Counted from the stretch's first letter, positions 16,546 through 25,247 are shown. The stretch is DNA of 64,000 nt from Natrarchaeobaculum aegyptiacum (GCF_002156705.1 NZ_CP019893.1:868001-932000); one strand, 5' to 3'. Made by a program: numbers and translations. The notes: generated by a model not told the origin, from the letters alone.

Positions 16546-17922
16546 ATGGCGTTGCTGGACGAGCTATCGGGCTACGAGTTCGAGGACCTGATGGAGGACG
16601 TGTTCCGGCGGCTGGGGTACCAGAACGTCCGCCAGTCGGGAAAGAGCGCAGACGAGGGCCGGGACATCCTGATGGAGGAGGTGGTCGACGGCGAGCCGCG
16701 GGCGGTCGTCGTCGAGTGCAAACACACCGACACGGTGAGCCGACCCGTCGTGCAGAAACTCCACTCGGCGGTCGCAACGTACGACTTCGACGGCCCCAAA
16801 CGTGGGATGGTCGTCACGACGGGCCGGTTCACCGATCCCGCACGCGAGTACGCCGAGAGCCTGGGGACGCGAACCGAGGGCGGAATCGAACTCCTCGACG
16901 GGACCGACCTTCGCGAGATCGGCGAGGCCATCGGGATGGACCTCTACAACGGCCGGATCGAAATCCTCTGTGCAGAGGCCCTCGAGCCCACCCACCCTAC
17001 CGAGGGCCGAACTGCACCCCTCCTCGAGACCGTCGGCGAGGTCGACAACCTCGAGCCCGACGCAATTTCGGACCCCGAGACCGCACTGGCACTCGAGCCG
17101 ACAGTGACCGTCAGCGCACGGACCAGCGCGACGTTCGAGACGAGCGTCGGCGTGATCCACACGCTCGACGAGCGGAACGACCTCGTCGTCCACGCCGACC
17201 GCGACGGCCCGCGAGTCGCGAGTAGGGCGCTCCAGCGACTCGTGGCCAGCCCATCCGCTTCCCGGGTGGACCTCGAGTCGGCCGATCTCGAGGCGGAGTT
17301 CGACGCGCTCGAGCGGGAACGCTTCGACCGCACCGAGACCGAGTACCGCGAGTGGGCCGTCGACAAGCTGCGGGCGATCCACACCACGACGGTCCACTAC
17401 ACCGGGAAGAACAACGTCGACTACGAGAGGACCTGCACCCCGAACAGGTCGGACGTCCTCGTCCAGGCGATCGATCCCGTCTACGTCCCGCACGTCCGGT
17501 CGACCCTCCCGCTCGGCGAGTACGAGTACGCCTACGACTACTACGCCGCCGGCCCGTCGCGGGCGACGACCCGGAACGACCTGCAGGCTTGCGTCCACTG
17601 CGACGCCGCAGGCGGCGACCGGACCTACACCTACTGCGCCAACTGTGGCAGCATCAACTGCGACAGCCACGTCCGCACCGAGCGACTCGAGGGCGAGCCC
17701 GTCTGTACCGGCTGTGCAGTCACCGAACGGTTCGCGCTCAAGACGAAGTACTTCTACGACGAACAGAATCTCGAGGCGTTCCGCGCCGAGTACCACGAGA
17801 TGGCGATCCACGAGAAAGCGATGGAGAACCGGGCGCTGGCGATCGGGGCCGGCGTCGTGCTCGTACTCGTGGCCGTGCTCTTTGTACTGATACTGCTCGG
17901 TGGCGTGCTTGCGGTCCTGTGA
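16546..17922 (+). CDS. Membrane-anchored Mrr-type PD-(D/E)xK nuclease with zinc ribbon
   Basis: 458 residues. Residues 1-140 are an Mrr/restriction-endonuclease-type domain: FEDLMEDVFRRLGYQN, then GRDI (Asp40) and VVVECKH (Glu57, Lys59) forming the PD-(D/E)xK core, then a Gln in VVQKLHSAV. A middle region of ~200 residues has no motif I recognise. About 345-395 holds a Cys-rich zinc-binding module (CVHC, CANC, CDSH, CTGC). The end is a hydrophobic helix (about 428-456). The combination suggests a nuclease-like domain tethered at the membrane. No methyltransferase is adjacent, so a classic restriction-modification role is not supported. Confidence 0.85.
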   Translation: MALLDELSGYEFEDLMEDVFRRLGYQNVRQSGKSADEGRDILMEEVVDGEPRAVVVECKHTDTVSRPVVQKLHSAVATYDFDGPKRGMVVTTGRFTDPAREYAESLGTRTEGGIELLDGTDLREIGEAIGMDLYNGRIEILCAEALEPTHPTEGRTAPLLETVGEVDNLEPDAISDPETALALEPTVTVSARTSATFETSVGVIHTLDERNDLVVHADRDGPRVASRALQRLVASPSASRVDLESADLEAEFDALERERFDRTETEYREWAVDKLRAIHTTTVHYTGKNNVDYERTCTPNRSDVLVQAIDPVYVPHVRSTLPLGEYEYAYDYYAAGPSRATTRNDLQACVHCDAAGGDRTYTYCANCGSINCDSHVRTERLEGEPVCTGCAVTERFALKTKYFYDEQNLEAFRAEYHEMAIHEKAMENRALAIGAGVVLVLVAVLFVLILLGGVLAVL

Positions 17923-17937
17923 GGATCGTGCAGGGAC

Positions 17938-18273
17938 CTACTGAAAGGACCTGATGACGAGGAACAATCCGATCAGCACGTAGCACAGGTACACTCCGAG
18001 TGCGAGCGCCCAGAGACGAACCACGGCTCGAGCCCACCGGTACGGTTCGGGGACGAACTCCTGTGCTCCCAATAGCACCAGTAGAACCCCCACGACTGAA
18101 ACGAGGATCCCGGCAGCCCCAGTGTCGGTCTGAATCGTGACCAGCGTGTACAGCAAGAAACCGCCACCAGCGTAACACAGTCGCACTGCCGTCGCTCTAG
18201 ATACCAGGGGACCGACAGCGTACGCACGGAGCGACGATAGTATCGATGCGTACTGTCCACCAGCTGACGACAT
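17938..18273 (-). CDS. Small polytopic membrane protein, unknown
   Basis: 111 residues from the ATG at 18271-18273. Four hydrophobic segments are visible, including AAGILVSVVGVLLVLLGAQEF and WALALGVYLCYVLIGLFLVI. No known motif. It is convergent with the Mrr-like gene, its stop lying 15 bp from that gene's stop, so the two are unlikely to be co-transcribed. Confidence 0.6.
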   Translation of the reverse strand: MSSAGGQYASILSSLRAYAVGPLVSRATAVRLCYAGGGFLLYTLVTIQTDTGAAGILVSVVGVLLVLLGAQEFVPEPYRWARAVVRLWALALGVYLCYVLIGLFLVIRSFQ

Positions 18274-18344
18274 ACGTCCAGTTAGTGTGTACGGTCGGTT
18301 AATTGTTCGGTATACCGTCACATAGATGTACTGGGGGAGCACCC

Positions 18345-18415
18345 GTGAACGCTGTATCCCCTCCCTGCTCGCGCCTTCGGCGCTCGCTGAGGAAGGGGCA
18401 TAGCGCCTATTTTCG
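18345..18415. repeat. Imperfect palindromic intergenic sequence
   Basis: Contains GCGCC-TTC-GGCGC at 18369-18381 inside a longer imperfect inverted repeat (CCCCTCC near 18359 against GAAGGGG near 18390). It resembles degenerate haloarchaeal palindromic elements; no gene overlaps it. Confidence 0.35.
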
Positions 18416-18427
18416 GGTAATGGATAC

Positions 18428-18997
18428 TCACGCGACCTGCGTCGCGAACGACCGCGCGAACCGCTCGACGTCCTCCCAATCGGTGTACTCGTAATCCCTC
18501 GAGGTGTCGGTGTCCTTCCCCGCCCTGCCGGCGATGAAGCGCATCAGGAGCCGTTTGAGGCGACTGTACTGGCTGTACGCCAGCGCCCCGGGAATCGTGG
18601 CCGTTTCGTCAGGGTTCCAGTCGGTACTCTCGAGAAACTCTTCGAGTACCTCCCGGGCCGGCGCTCGATCCTCGGGGTCGTCGTAGGCGGCCGTCAGGCT
18701 CACTGAGAAGAACGCCGAGGGGACCGCCTCGAGCGCGCTCCGGTTGGCCCGGACGAACCGCGTCGCCGATCGCTGGTGGGAGCCCGCGTGAACGGACGCG
18801 CCGAGGATCACGCCGTCGAATTCGCCGACGTCGAGCGAGGGCAACGGTTCCGAGACGTCCGCGAGCGTCACGTGAGCCCCGGCAGACGAGAGAACGTCCG
18901 CCATCCGGCGTGCGATCCGTTCGGTCTGGCCCTCGCTCGAGGCGTAACAGACGAGGAGGTTCGGTGTGGTGTCGGTATCGGTCTCGAGCGTCGACAT
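18428..18997 (-). CDS. Flavodoxin-domain protein (HemG-like)
   Basis: 189 residues. The FMN phosphate loop is visible near the N-terminus as CYASSEGQTERIA (about 17-29), followed by FDGVILGASVHAGSHQRSA and FFSVSLTAAYDDPE. This arrangement matches the flavodoxin domain of menaquinone-dependent protoporphyrinogen oxidase HemG, so a short-chain electron-transfer or heme-pathway role is possible. No other heme gene is nearby. The function is an inference from family resemblance. Confidence 0.85.
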   Translation of the reverse strand: MSTLETDTDTTPNLLVCYASSEGQTERIARRMADVLSSAGAHVTLADVSEPLPSLDVGEFDGVILGASVHAGSHQRSATRFVRANRSALEAVPSAFFSVSLTAAYDDPEDRAPAREVLEEFLESTDWNPDETATIPGALAYSQYSRLKRLLMRFIAGRAGKDTDTSRDYEYTDWEDVERFARSFATQVA

Positions 18998-19120
18998 ACT
19001 GCACGGACGCCGTCCAGACCTATGAAACAGTGGTGTCGGCGGTGCTGGCGTCGCTCGCGACCGGCAGGGGGGCAGGGCCTCGAGCGCATGGGACGGGCGT
19101 GACCGCGAGCGCTCGCCGCG

Positions 19121-19720
19121 TCACCCGGACCGGTCGGCGAGCCACGCCTCGATGTCGTCTGCCAGCGCGCCCCGACGGTGGATTTCACCGGACGCGACCT
19201 CGACGACGGTGCTCTCGGTGCCGGGCGTCTCGCCCCCGTCGAGGACGACCGCTGCGTCCCGGACCGTCTCGCTCACGTCCCCGACCTGGCGGGCACTCGG
19301 CTCGCCGCTGACGTTCGCGCTCGTGGCCGTGATCGGCCGCGCCGCGCGCTCGAGTAACTCGATCGCCGGTTCCCAGTCGGGGACCCGAACACCCACCCGG
19401 TTGCGCCCCGCGGTGAGTACGTCGGGGATCGACTCCTGGCGCTCACAGAGCAGCGTCACCGGCCCCGGAAGAAATTCGTCGGCGAAGGCCCGCTCGCGCT
19501 CGCTGGCCCGGACGTAACCCGCCTCGAGTGCTCGTTCGAACCGCGGAACGGCGAAGGAGACGGGCTTCGATCGGTCCCGTCTCTTGACCGCGAAGACGCG
19601 CTCGACGGCATCGGAGTCGAGTGCGTCCGCACCCAGCCCGTAGACGGTTTCAGTGGGGTAGACCACCAGTCCTCCCGCACGGATCGCGTCGGCGGCCCGC
19701 TCGAGTGCGTCGTCGTCCAT
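19121..19720 (-). CDS. sua5: L-threonylcarbamoyladenylate synthase (Sua5/YciO/YrdC family)
   Basis: 199 residues starting at the ATG at 19718-19720. YrdC-domain motifs are clear: VVYPTETVYGLGADA, VFAVKRRDRSKPVSF, LPGPVTLL, VGVRVPDW and the ITATSANVSGE signature. It catalyses formation of threonylcarbamoyl-AMP from Thr, bicarbonate and ATP, the first step of t6A37 tRNA modification. The length corresponds to the YrdC domain alone, without the C-terminal Sua5 extension. Upstream in-frame sequence to 19885 has no family resemblance. Confidence 0.93.
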   Translation of the reverse strand: MDDDALERAADAIRAGGLVVYPTETVYGLGADALDSDAVERVFAVKRRDRSKPVSFAVPRFERALEAGYVRASERERAFADEFLPGPVTLLCERQESIPDVLTAGRNRVGVRVPDWEPAIELLERAARPITATSANVSGEPSARQVGDVSETVRDAAVVLDGGETPGTESTVVEVASGEIHRRGALADDIEAWLADRSG

Positions 19721-19782
19721 ACGCGTTGGTCGCGCCGTGACGAGCAAAAACGTACCGTCACGGCTCGAACTCGAAGCGACCT

Positions 19783-20145
19783 CTAGCTTGCGGCCATCTC
19801 GCGGCAGGTCTCGGCGCACTTCGGGAGGATCTCCGCACAGGCCTGACAGTGGTCGTGGTCGTGCTGGGCGCACTCCTCGGCACACTCCTCACAGAGGTCC
19901 GCACAGAGGTCCGCGAGTTCGCGATGATAGCCCGATTCGCGGGCCATCCACCGGGCGTGCAACGCCGCGACGTCGGCGACGTCCCGACAGAGCCGAATAC
20001 AGCGAGCCATCTCCTCGCCTTCGTCGACGCAGGCGTCTGCACACCACTCACAGACCTGTACCGCCTCGAGGCAGTTGTCCATACAGTCGTCCATCAGGTC
20101 GTCTGCGTGCTCGAGCTCTTGGAGCGCCATCGCTCGAGTCGCCAT
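19783..20145 (-). CDS. Cys-rich four-helix copper-binding protein
   Basis: 120 residues from the ATG at 20143-20145 (20130 is possible). It contains 15 cysteines in helix-spaced pairs (DDCMDNC, QVCEWCADAC, RCIRLC, DLCADLCEEC, HCQAC, KCAETC) and a HDHDHC stretch, matching the four-helix-bundle copper storage/binding family (Csp-like). Cu(I) buffering is the known role of the family; there is no export signal here, so cytosolic storage is inferred. It is not next to a copper ATPase in this window. Confidence 0.85.
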   Translation of the reverse strand: MATRAMALQELEHADDLMDDCMDNCLEAVQVCEWCADACVDEGEEMARCIRLCRDVADVAALHARWMARESGYHRELADLCADLCEECAEECAQHDHDHCQACAEILPKCAETCREMAAS

Positions 20146-20235
20146 CGAACGTGGCAATCAAGCTACGGTGGGCGCGTGCAAGCGGAACGGCCATCCGACG
20201 ACTCGTCAGACCCGTCGGCTGTCGTTCGACGACAG

Positions 20236-21435
20236 TTACCACCGATCGTCCGTACCGTCGGCGTCGGCGGCCCGCGATTCACGGTCCGGACTTGCCGCCC
20301 AGCCGCTCGAGTCGTCGGCCACGTCACCGTCTCGCTCGCGAGGGAGCAACTCGGGGTCGTCGACCGGTTCGGCGCGCAGGCGCTCGAGGTCGGTCGGTTC
20401 CGGGTCGTCGCCTCGCGGATCGTCGTCCCGGGTGGCGACCGGCGAATCGCGATCGGCGCCCTCGTCTCGGTCCGCGACGCCGGGAATCTCGACGCGCTGG
20501 AGTGCCGACCGGACGACGTCGGCCGGATCGACGCCCTCGACGGTCGCCTCGGTCGTCGCCACGAGCCGGTGGGTCATCGTCGGCCCGGCGAGGCGTTTGA
20601 CGTCGATCGGGGCGACGTACTCGCGGCCGTCGATCACCGCGGCAGCGCGAGCAGCCTCGAAGACCCGCTGGACGCCGCGCGGGGAGACGCCGACCTCGAG
20701 GCGGTCGTCTTCGCGGGTCGCCCGCGCGAGGTCGACGATGTACTCCCGGATCGGCTCGGAGACGGTGACACTCTCCGTGACGCCCTGGAGCACCTGGACC
20801 GTCTCCGGCGTGACGATCGGGTCGACACTCGGCGCGAGGGTGCGCCGGTTCGCCCGGCGCTCGAGCAGCCCGAGTTCGCCATCGCGGTCCGGGTAGCCCA
20901 GTGAGGTCTTCACACTGAATCGATCCCGCTGGGCCTCCGGCAAACGGAAGGTTCCCTCCTGTTCGATCGGGTTCTGGGTAGCGATGACGACGAACGGCTC
21001 CGGCAAGTCGTAGGTCGTCCCGTCGACGCTGACCTGGCGTTCCTCCATGGCCTCGAGCAGCGCGGCCTGGGTCTTCGGCGGCGCGCGATTGATCTCGTCG
21101 GCCAGCACCACGTTCGTGAACACCGGCCCTTCGGCGAACCGGAACTCGCCGTCGTGTTCGTCGTAGACCATCGACCCCGTCACGTCCGAGGGGAGGAGGT
21201 CGGGCGTAAACTGAATGCGCGTGAACTCGAGGCCCATCGCTTCTGCGAGGGCTCGCGCGGTAACCGTCTTGCCCGTCCCTGGGACATCCTCGAGGAGAAC
21301 GTGGCCGCGAGCGAGAATAGCGGCGAGAATCGGGTAGAGAACGTCGTGATCGACGACGACGGCCTCGTCGACCCGGGAAACGACGTGGTCGACGGCCTCG
21401 GCGGCTTCGTCGGGCGACACGCGTGAATCGGTCAT
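20236..21435 (-). CDS. moxR: MoxR-family AAA+ ATPase
   Basis: 399 residues from the ATG at 21433-21435. AAA_3 motifs are complete: Walker A EDVPGTGKTVTARALA (about 48-63), Walker B VVLADEINRAPPKTQAALLE, sensor I VIATQNPIEQEGTF, and an arginine-finger region LPEAQRDRFSV. The last ~80 residues are an acidic, Asp/Arg-rich disordered tail. MoxR ATPases usually act as chaperones with DUF58/VWA partners, but none is adjacent: the divergent neighbour is an acyl-CoA dehydrogenase. Confidence 0.94.
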   Translation of the reverse strand: MTDSRVSPDEAAEAVDHVVSRVDEAVVVDHDVLYPILAAILARGHVLLEDVPGTGKTVTARALAEAMGLEFTRIQFTPDLLPSDVTGSMVYDEHDGEFRFAEGPVFTNVVLADEINRAPPKTQAALLEAMEERQVSVDGTTYDLPEPFVVIATQNPIEQEGTFRLPEAQRDRFSVKTSLGYPDRDGELGLLERRANRRTLAPSVDPIVTPETVQVLQGVTESVTVSEPIREYIVDLARATREDDRLEVGVSPRGVQRVFEAARAAAVIDGREYVAPIDVKRLAGPTMTHRLVATTEATVEGVDPADVVRSALQRVEIPGVADRDEGADRDSPVATRDDDPRGDDPEPTDLERLRAEPVDDPELLPRERDGDVADDSSGWAASPDRESRAADADGTDDRW

Positions 21436-21561
21436 ACCCGACAGTCGAGCTACACGACCAAGTAGACTTGGCTCCGGTTCACGACGCGGGGGAGGGCCGC
21501 GACCCTCCCGCGAACTGCTGTGCGCCGCGGAAACTATTGTCACGGGGGGCGAACGTCGAGT

Positions 21562-22707
21562 ATGGAACTCACCGACGAACAGGCCGCCATTCGGGACGTC
21601 GTCCAGGACTTCGCGACCGAGGAGATCCGGCCCACCGCACTCGAGGCCGACCGCACGGCGTCGTTTCCCGAAGACGTCTGGGACGGCCTCGCCGACCTCG
21701 AGTTGACCGCGCTGACGGTCCCCGAGGAGTACGGCGGGTTCGACGCCGATCCGGTCACGGCGGCGGTCGTCTACGAGGAAGTGGCGAGAGGGATGCTCGC
21801 GGTCGCGACGGCGCTGTCGGTCCACGGCCTCGCGACCTCCTGCATCGCGACCTTCGGGAGCGACGACCTGCAAGAGCGCTGGCTTCCAGACATGGCCGCG
21901 GGCCGCCCCGTCGGCGCGTTCGCCCTCTCGGAACCCCACGCGGGGTCGAATCCGGCGGCACTGTCGACGGTCGCCCGACGCGACGGAGACGAATACGTGA
22001 TCGACGGCGAGAAACAATGGATCACCAACGGCCAGCGCGCGGGCGTCTACGTCCTCTTCGCCCGGACCGACCCAGACGATCCCGGTTCGATCACCCAGTT
22101 TCTCGTCCCGGGTGACGTCGACGGCCTCTCCGTCGGCGAACCCGAGGACAAACTCGGCCTCCGGGCCAGCGACACGACCAGTCTCACCTTCGACGGCGTT
22201 CGAATTCCCACCGAAAACCGACTGACAGAGGAGGGAAAAGGGCTCTCGGCGGCGCTCTCCGTGCTTACTGGTGGTCGGATCGCCATCGCCGCCCAGTCCG
22301 TCGGGCTGGCCCAGTCCGCGCTCGAGGACGCCATCGATTACAGCCAGGAACGCGAGCAGTTCGGCGGCCCGATCGGCGACATTCAGGCGGTGCGTCACAG
22401 ACTCGCCGAGATGGCCACCCGGACACGGGCCGCGCGGTTGCTCACCCGCGATGCGGCCCGCAAGCGGGGTGACGCGGAGACAGCGGCCGGCGGGGCCGCC
22501 CTCGAGGCCAGCATGGCGAAATACTTCGCGAGCGAGACGGCGATGTTCGTCACGAACGAGGCCGTCCAGCTCCACGGCGGCGCTGGTTACGTCACCGAGA
22601 CCGACGTCGAACGGCTCTACCGGGACGCCAAGATCACCGAAATCTACGAGGGAACCACGGAGATCCAGAAGACCGTCATCGCCCGGGAACTGCTCGACGG
22701 CGACTGA
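21562..22707 (+). CDS. Acyl-CoA dehydrogenase
   Basis: 381 residues from the ATG at 21562, with an ACTATTG TATA-like element about 26-30 bp upstream. FAD- and substrate-binding signatures are present: FALSEPHAGSNPAAL, YVIDGEKQWITNG, the central GGRIAIAAQSVGLAQSALEDA, and YRDAKITEIYEGTTEIQK, whose Glu is the expected catalytic base of short/medium-chain enzymes. It catalyses alpha,beta-dehydrogenation of acyl-CoA in fatty-acid or branched-chain amino-acid breakdown. No beta-oxidation partners adjoin it. Confidence 0.95.
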   Translation: MELTDEQAAIRDVVQDFATEEIRPTALEADRTASFPEDVWDGLADLELTALTVPEEYGGFDADPVTAAVVYEEVARGMLAVATALSVHGLATSCIATFGSDDLQERWLPDMAAGRPVGAFALSEPHAGSNPAALSTVARRDGDEYVIDGEKQWITNGQRAGVYVLFARTDPDDPGSITQFLVPGDVDGLSVGEPEDKLGLRASDTTSLTFDGVRIPTENRLTEEGKGLSAALSVLTGGRIAIAAQSVGLAQSALEDAIDYSQEREQFGGPIGDIQAVRHRLAEMATRTRAARLLTRDAARKRGDAETAAGGAALEASMAKYFASETAMFVTNEAVQLHGGAGYVTETDVERLYRDAKITEIYEGTTEIQKTVIARELLDGD

Positions 22708-22788
22708 CGTTCTGCCGATTCCCTCGAGTCGAGGTCGCCACTCACCGGGACCGACACCGATATTCCGCGTCCAGACGTTTCACTCCGT

Positions 22789-23343
22789 ATGCACGAACGC
22801 GACGCCGACGCGTACGAGGCCGTCGTCTACGACCTCGACGGCACGCTCGTCGACCTCGTCGTCGACTGGGACGCCGTCGCCGCCGACGTCCTCGAGGTCT
22901 ACACCGCCGCAAACGTCGAACCACCGAGTAGCAACCTGTGGGACCTCCTCGAGGACGCACAGTCCGTCGGCCTTCAGCCGGAGGTCGAGTCCACGATCGC
23001 GAGCCACGAACGCGACGGCGCAGCGGTCGCCCCGCGGCTCCCACACGCCGACGAACTCCTCGAGCACTCGGTCCCCGTCGGCGTCTGTTCGCTCAACTGC
23101 GAGGCCGCCTGCCGGATCGCCCTCGAGGAACACGACCTCGCGTCGGCCGTCGACGCCGTCGTCGGCCGGGACACCGTCTCGCGGTGGAAACCCCACCCCG
23201 AGCCGCTCGTGGAGACGGTCACGCGACTCGAGGCCTCGCCACCCGCGGCGCTGTTCGTGGGTGATTCGGCTCGAGACGAAGTGACGGCGGAGCGCGCGGG
23301 GACGGACTTCGAGTACGTCGGCGAGGGACCGTCCGGCGTCTGA
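22789..23343 (+). CDS. HAD-superfamily hydrolase
   Basis: 184 residues. HAD motif I is VVYDLDGTLVDLV (about 14-26), motif II is in VGVCSLNC, motif III is the Lys in SRWKPHPEP, and motif IV is LFVGDSARDEVTAERA. The cap between motifs I and II is small and helical. This is the phosphoglycolate-phosphatase-like branch; the substrate is unknown. It lies 81 bp after the acyl-CoA dehydrogenase on the same strand. Confidence 0.92.
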   Translation: MHERDADAYEAVVYDLDGTLVDLVVDWDAVAADVLEVYTAANVEPPSSNLWDLLEDAQSVGLQPEVESTIASHERDGAAVAPRLPHADELLEHSVPVGVCSLNCEAACRIALEEHDLASAVDAVVGRDTVSRWKPHPEPLVETVTRLEASPPAALFVGDSARDEVTAERAGTDFEYVGEGPSGV

Positions 23344-23370
23344 GCGTCTTCGGGACCGAAAACCGGACCG

Positions 23371-23631
23371 CTACTCCTGCGTTCGCTTCGCGTACGCGAA
23401 CACGATCAGCGCCGTCACGAACCAGATCGGCGCACCGACCCGGATCGCGAATTCGGCTCGAGCGCCCCAGGTTGCGAGCTCGAAGCTGATCGAGAGGAGG
23501 GCGACGAGCGGGGCCCCGACGAGGATCGTTACGACGAAGGTCGTCTGCATGACCCAGCCGTAGTCGACGCCGTCGGGATCGGTCGTTTCGACGGGTTCGG
23601 GCACGCTAGAGACTCGCGAGGCGGTCCTCAT
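23371..23631 (-). CDS. Small two-helix membrane protein (DUF5822-like)
   Basis: 86 residues from the ATG at 23629-23631. A ~27-residue polar N-terminus (PVETTDPDGVDYGWVMQ) precedes two transmembrane helices: TTFVVTILVGAPLVALLSIS, and a second around IWFVTALIVFAYAKR. It matches my recollection of the haloarchaeal DUF5822 group. Function unknown. It is convergent with the HAD gene. Confidence 0.7.
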   Translation of the reverse strand: MRTASRVSSVPEPVETTDPDGVDYGWVMQTTFVVTILVGAPLVALLSISFELATWGARAEFAIRVGAPIWFVTALIVFAYAKRTQE

Positions 23632-24002
23632 AAGTTTCGCGGGTCTCCTGTGAGCCGTGTTCTGCAGAACGTTGAGAGTATCTGGATCGGATGAGATTAC
23701 CACGAAATCCCCTCCCGAGCATCGCGGGAGGGGATTCCCGATCAACGCCGCCAGCCCTTTCAGTCCCACCCACGTAGCTTGACCGATCAGCCGACACGGG
23801 TGGGACTGAAAGGGGCTGCCGTGCTCGCTGAGCGAGGCGACGCAAGCACCGCAGTGAAACGAGGAGCGCAGCGAGCCGCAGCCAGCGAGCACGGCAGGGG
23901 CTTTCGTAGTGGTCTTGGTCGATTTGATGAGATCTACACGGTCGACAAAGAGACTAGCGGACAACCACGTGAGGTTTAGTATCACGGCACGAACGACCCC
24001 CC
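23632..24002. other. Gene-free interval rich in inverted repeats
   Basis: No protein or RNA gene recognised in this 371-bp interval. Its central ~190 bp are three successive inverted repeats, listed separately. Confidence 0.5.
23706..23897. repeat. Composite palindromic intergenic element
   Basis: Three inverted repeats lie end to end. First, 23706-23736: a perfect 12-bp stem (AATCCCCTCCCG) with a 7-nt loop. Second, 23752-23817: arms AGCCCTTTCAGTCCCACCC and its complement with one extra G, around a 26-nt loop. Third, 23815-23829 with 23883-23897: a perfect 15-bp pair (CTGCCGTGCTCGCTG) around 53 nt. This resembles a MITE-like or IS-end-derived haloarchaeal element, but no transposase and no target-site duplication are visible. 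Confidence 0.6.
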
Positions 24003-24815
24003 ATGACCACCGTCCGGGACATCAAAGCGAAGACGGGGGAGGAACCGATCACGGTACTGACCGCCTACGACGCACCGACCGCCGCGATCTGCGACGCGGC
24101 TGGCATCGACGCCATTCTCGTCGGGGACAGCCTCGGGAACACCTCACTCGGCTACGAGAACACCCTGCCAGTCAGCGTCGACGACATGGCTCACCACGTC
24201 GAGGCCGTCGCTCGAGGTGCCGACGACCCGCTGGTCATCGCGGACATGCCCTTCCTCTCGATCGGCGTCGACGAACGCGAGAGCATCGCGAACGCGGGTC
24301 GAATGGTCAAAGAAGCCGGCGCGGAGGCCGTCAAACTCGAGTGTGGCCCCCACACGGTCGACCTCACCGAGCGGCTGGTCCAGCTTGGCATCCCGGTGAT
24401 GGCCCACCTCGGGTTGACTCCCCAGCACGTCAACCAGTACGGCGGCTATCCCCGGCAGGGAACCGATCAGGAGGCCGCCGAGCGCATCCTCGAGCTGGCG
24501 CGGTCCCACGAGGAGGCGGGGGCGTTCTCGCTGGTACTCGAGCACGTCCCCGCGAATCTGGCCGCCGACGTGACTGCAGCGCTCGAGACGCCGACGATCG
24601 GCATCGGCGCTGGCCCGGACTGTGACGGCCAGGTGCTGGTCGTCGACGACGTGATCGGGCTGAGCGAGTGGTCGCCGTCGTTCGCCGAGCAGTTCGGCTC
24701 GGTTCGCGAGGAGATGACCGGCGCGATCGAAGACTACGTCGAGGCGGTCGAATCCGGTACGTTCCCCGCCGACGAGCACAGTCACGAAGAAGACGACCTC
24801 GAGGAACTGTACTGA
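24003..24815 (+). CDS. panB: 3-methyl-2-oxobutanoate hydroxymethyltransferase
   Basis: 270 residues starting MTTVRDIKAKTGEEPITVL. Family motifs: LTAYDAPTAAICDAAGIDAI, LVGDSLGNTSLGYENTLPV, the metal and substrate residues in that region, GAEAVKLECG, IPVMAHLGLTPQHVNQYGGY, and IGIGAGPDCDGQVLVVDDV. It transfers a hydroxymethyl group from methylene-tetrahydropterin to 2-ketoisovalerate to make ketopantoate for coenzyme A. The length matches the family, plus a short acidic tail. No other pantoate gene is adjacent. Confidence 0.96.
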   Translation: MTTVRDIKAKTGEEPITVLTAYDAPTAAICDAAGIDAILVGDSLGNTSLGYENTLPVSVDDMAHHVEAVARGADDPLVIADMPFLSIGVDERESIANAGRMVKEAGAEAVKLECGPHTVDLTERLVQLGIPVMAHLGLTPQHVNQYGGYPRQGTDQEAAERILELARSHEEAGAFSLVLEHVPANLAADVTAALETPTIGIGAGPDCDGQVLVVDDVIGLSEWSPSFAEQFGSVREEMTGAIEDYVEAVESGTFPADEHSHEEDDLEELY

Positions 24816-24869
24816 CCGGCTGCTCTCGGTCGACCCAGAACGACCGGTTTCCCAGCCCGATCCGCTGAT

Positions 24870-24887
24870 CGTCACCGCGCGGTGACG
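24870..24887. promoter_or_regulatory. 18-bp perfect palindrome
   Basis: CGTCACCGC followed directly by its reverse complement, with no spacer, 55 bp after panB and about 65-85 bp before the TATA element of the next gene. It could be a dimeric regulator site or a 3'-end structure. Confidence 0.45.
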
Positions 24888-24953
24888 TTCTGGTCAACCA
24901 ATATAATTGCCATATAACCACGCTAGTAGAGTATTATATATTTACCGACAGTG

Positions 24954-24961
24954 TTTATATA
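24954..24961 (+). promoter_or_regulatory. TATA box
   Basis: TTTATATA in an AT-rich stretch (about 24897-24965), 40 bp before the ATG at 25001. Predicted transcription start near 24984 gives a leader of about 17 nt. Confidence 0.6.
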
Positions 24962-25000
24962 CCACGACCACGGAGTTCGCAGTAACACCCGAGAACCACC

Positions 25001-25213
25001 ATGTCCACTGCACCGAGCGATCCCCGGTCCGCATCGCACCCTGCCGAGCACCCCGACGAGCCGGACGCCGCGACGATTCAACACGTCACCGTCGACCGGG
25101 ACGGCGTCGCCGTCTGCACGATGTTCCCGGCCAACTGTGACGACGCCGACGTGACCACCGAGTGGCTCACTGCCAGTTCGGACGCCTACTGCTCGCTCGA
25201 GGACGCCCGGTAG
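25001..25213 (+). CDS. Small acidic haloarchaeal protein (DUF7511-like)
   Basis: 70 residues. After a Pro/Asp-rich N-terminus the C-terminal half reads VTVDRDGVAVCTMFPANCDD, then TTEWLTASSDAYCSLEDAR, which resembles the small haloarchaeal DUF7511 group. No motif of known function. It has its own strong TATA box. Confidence 0.68.
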   Translation: MSTAPSDPRSASHPAEHPDEPDAATIQHVTVDRDGVAVCTMFPANCDDADVTTEWLTASSDAYCSLEDAR

Positions 25214-25247
25214 GCCCCGTCGGCACGGTCTCTGCTTCTCACACCGG

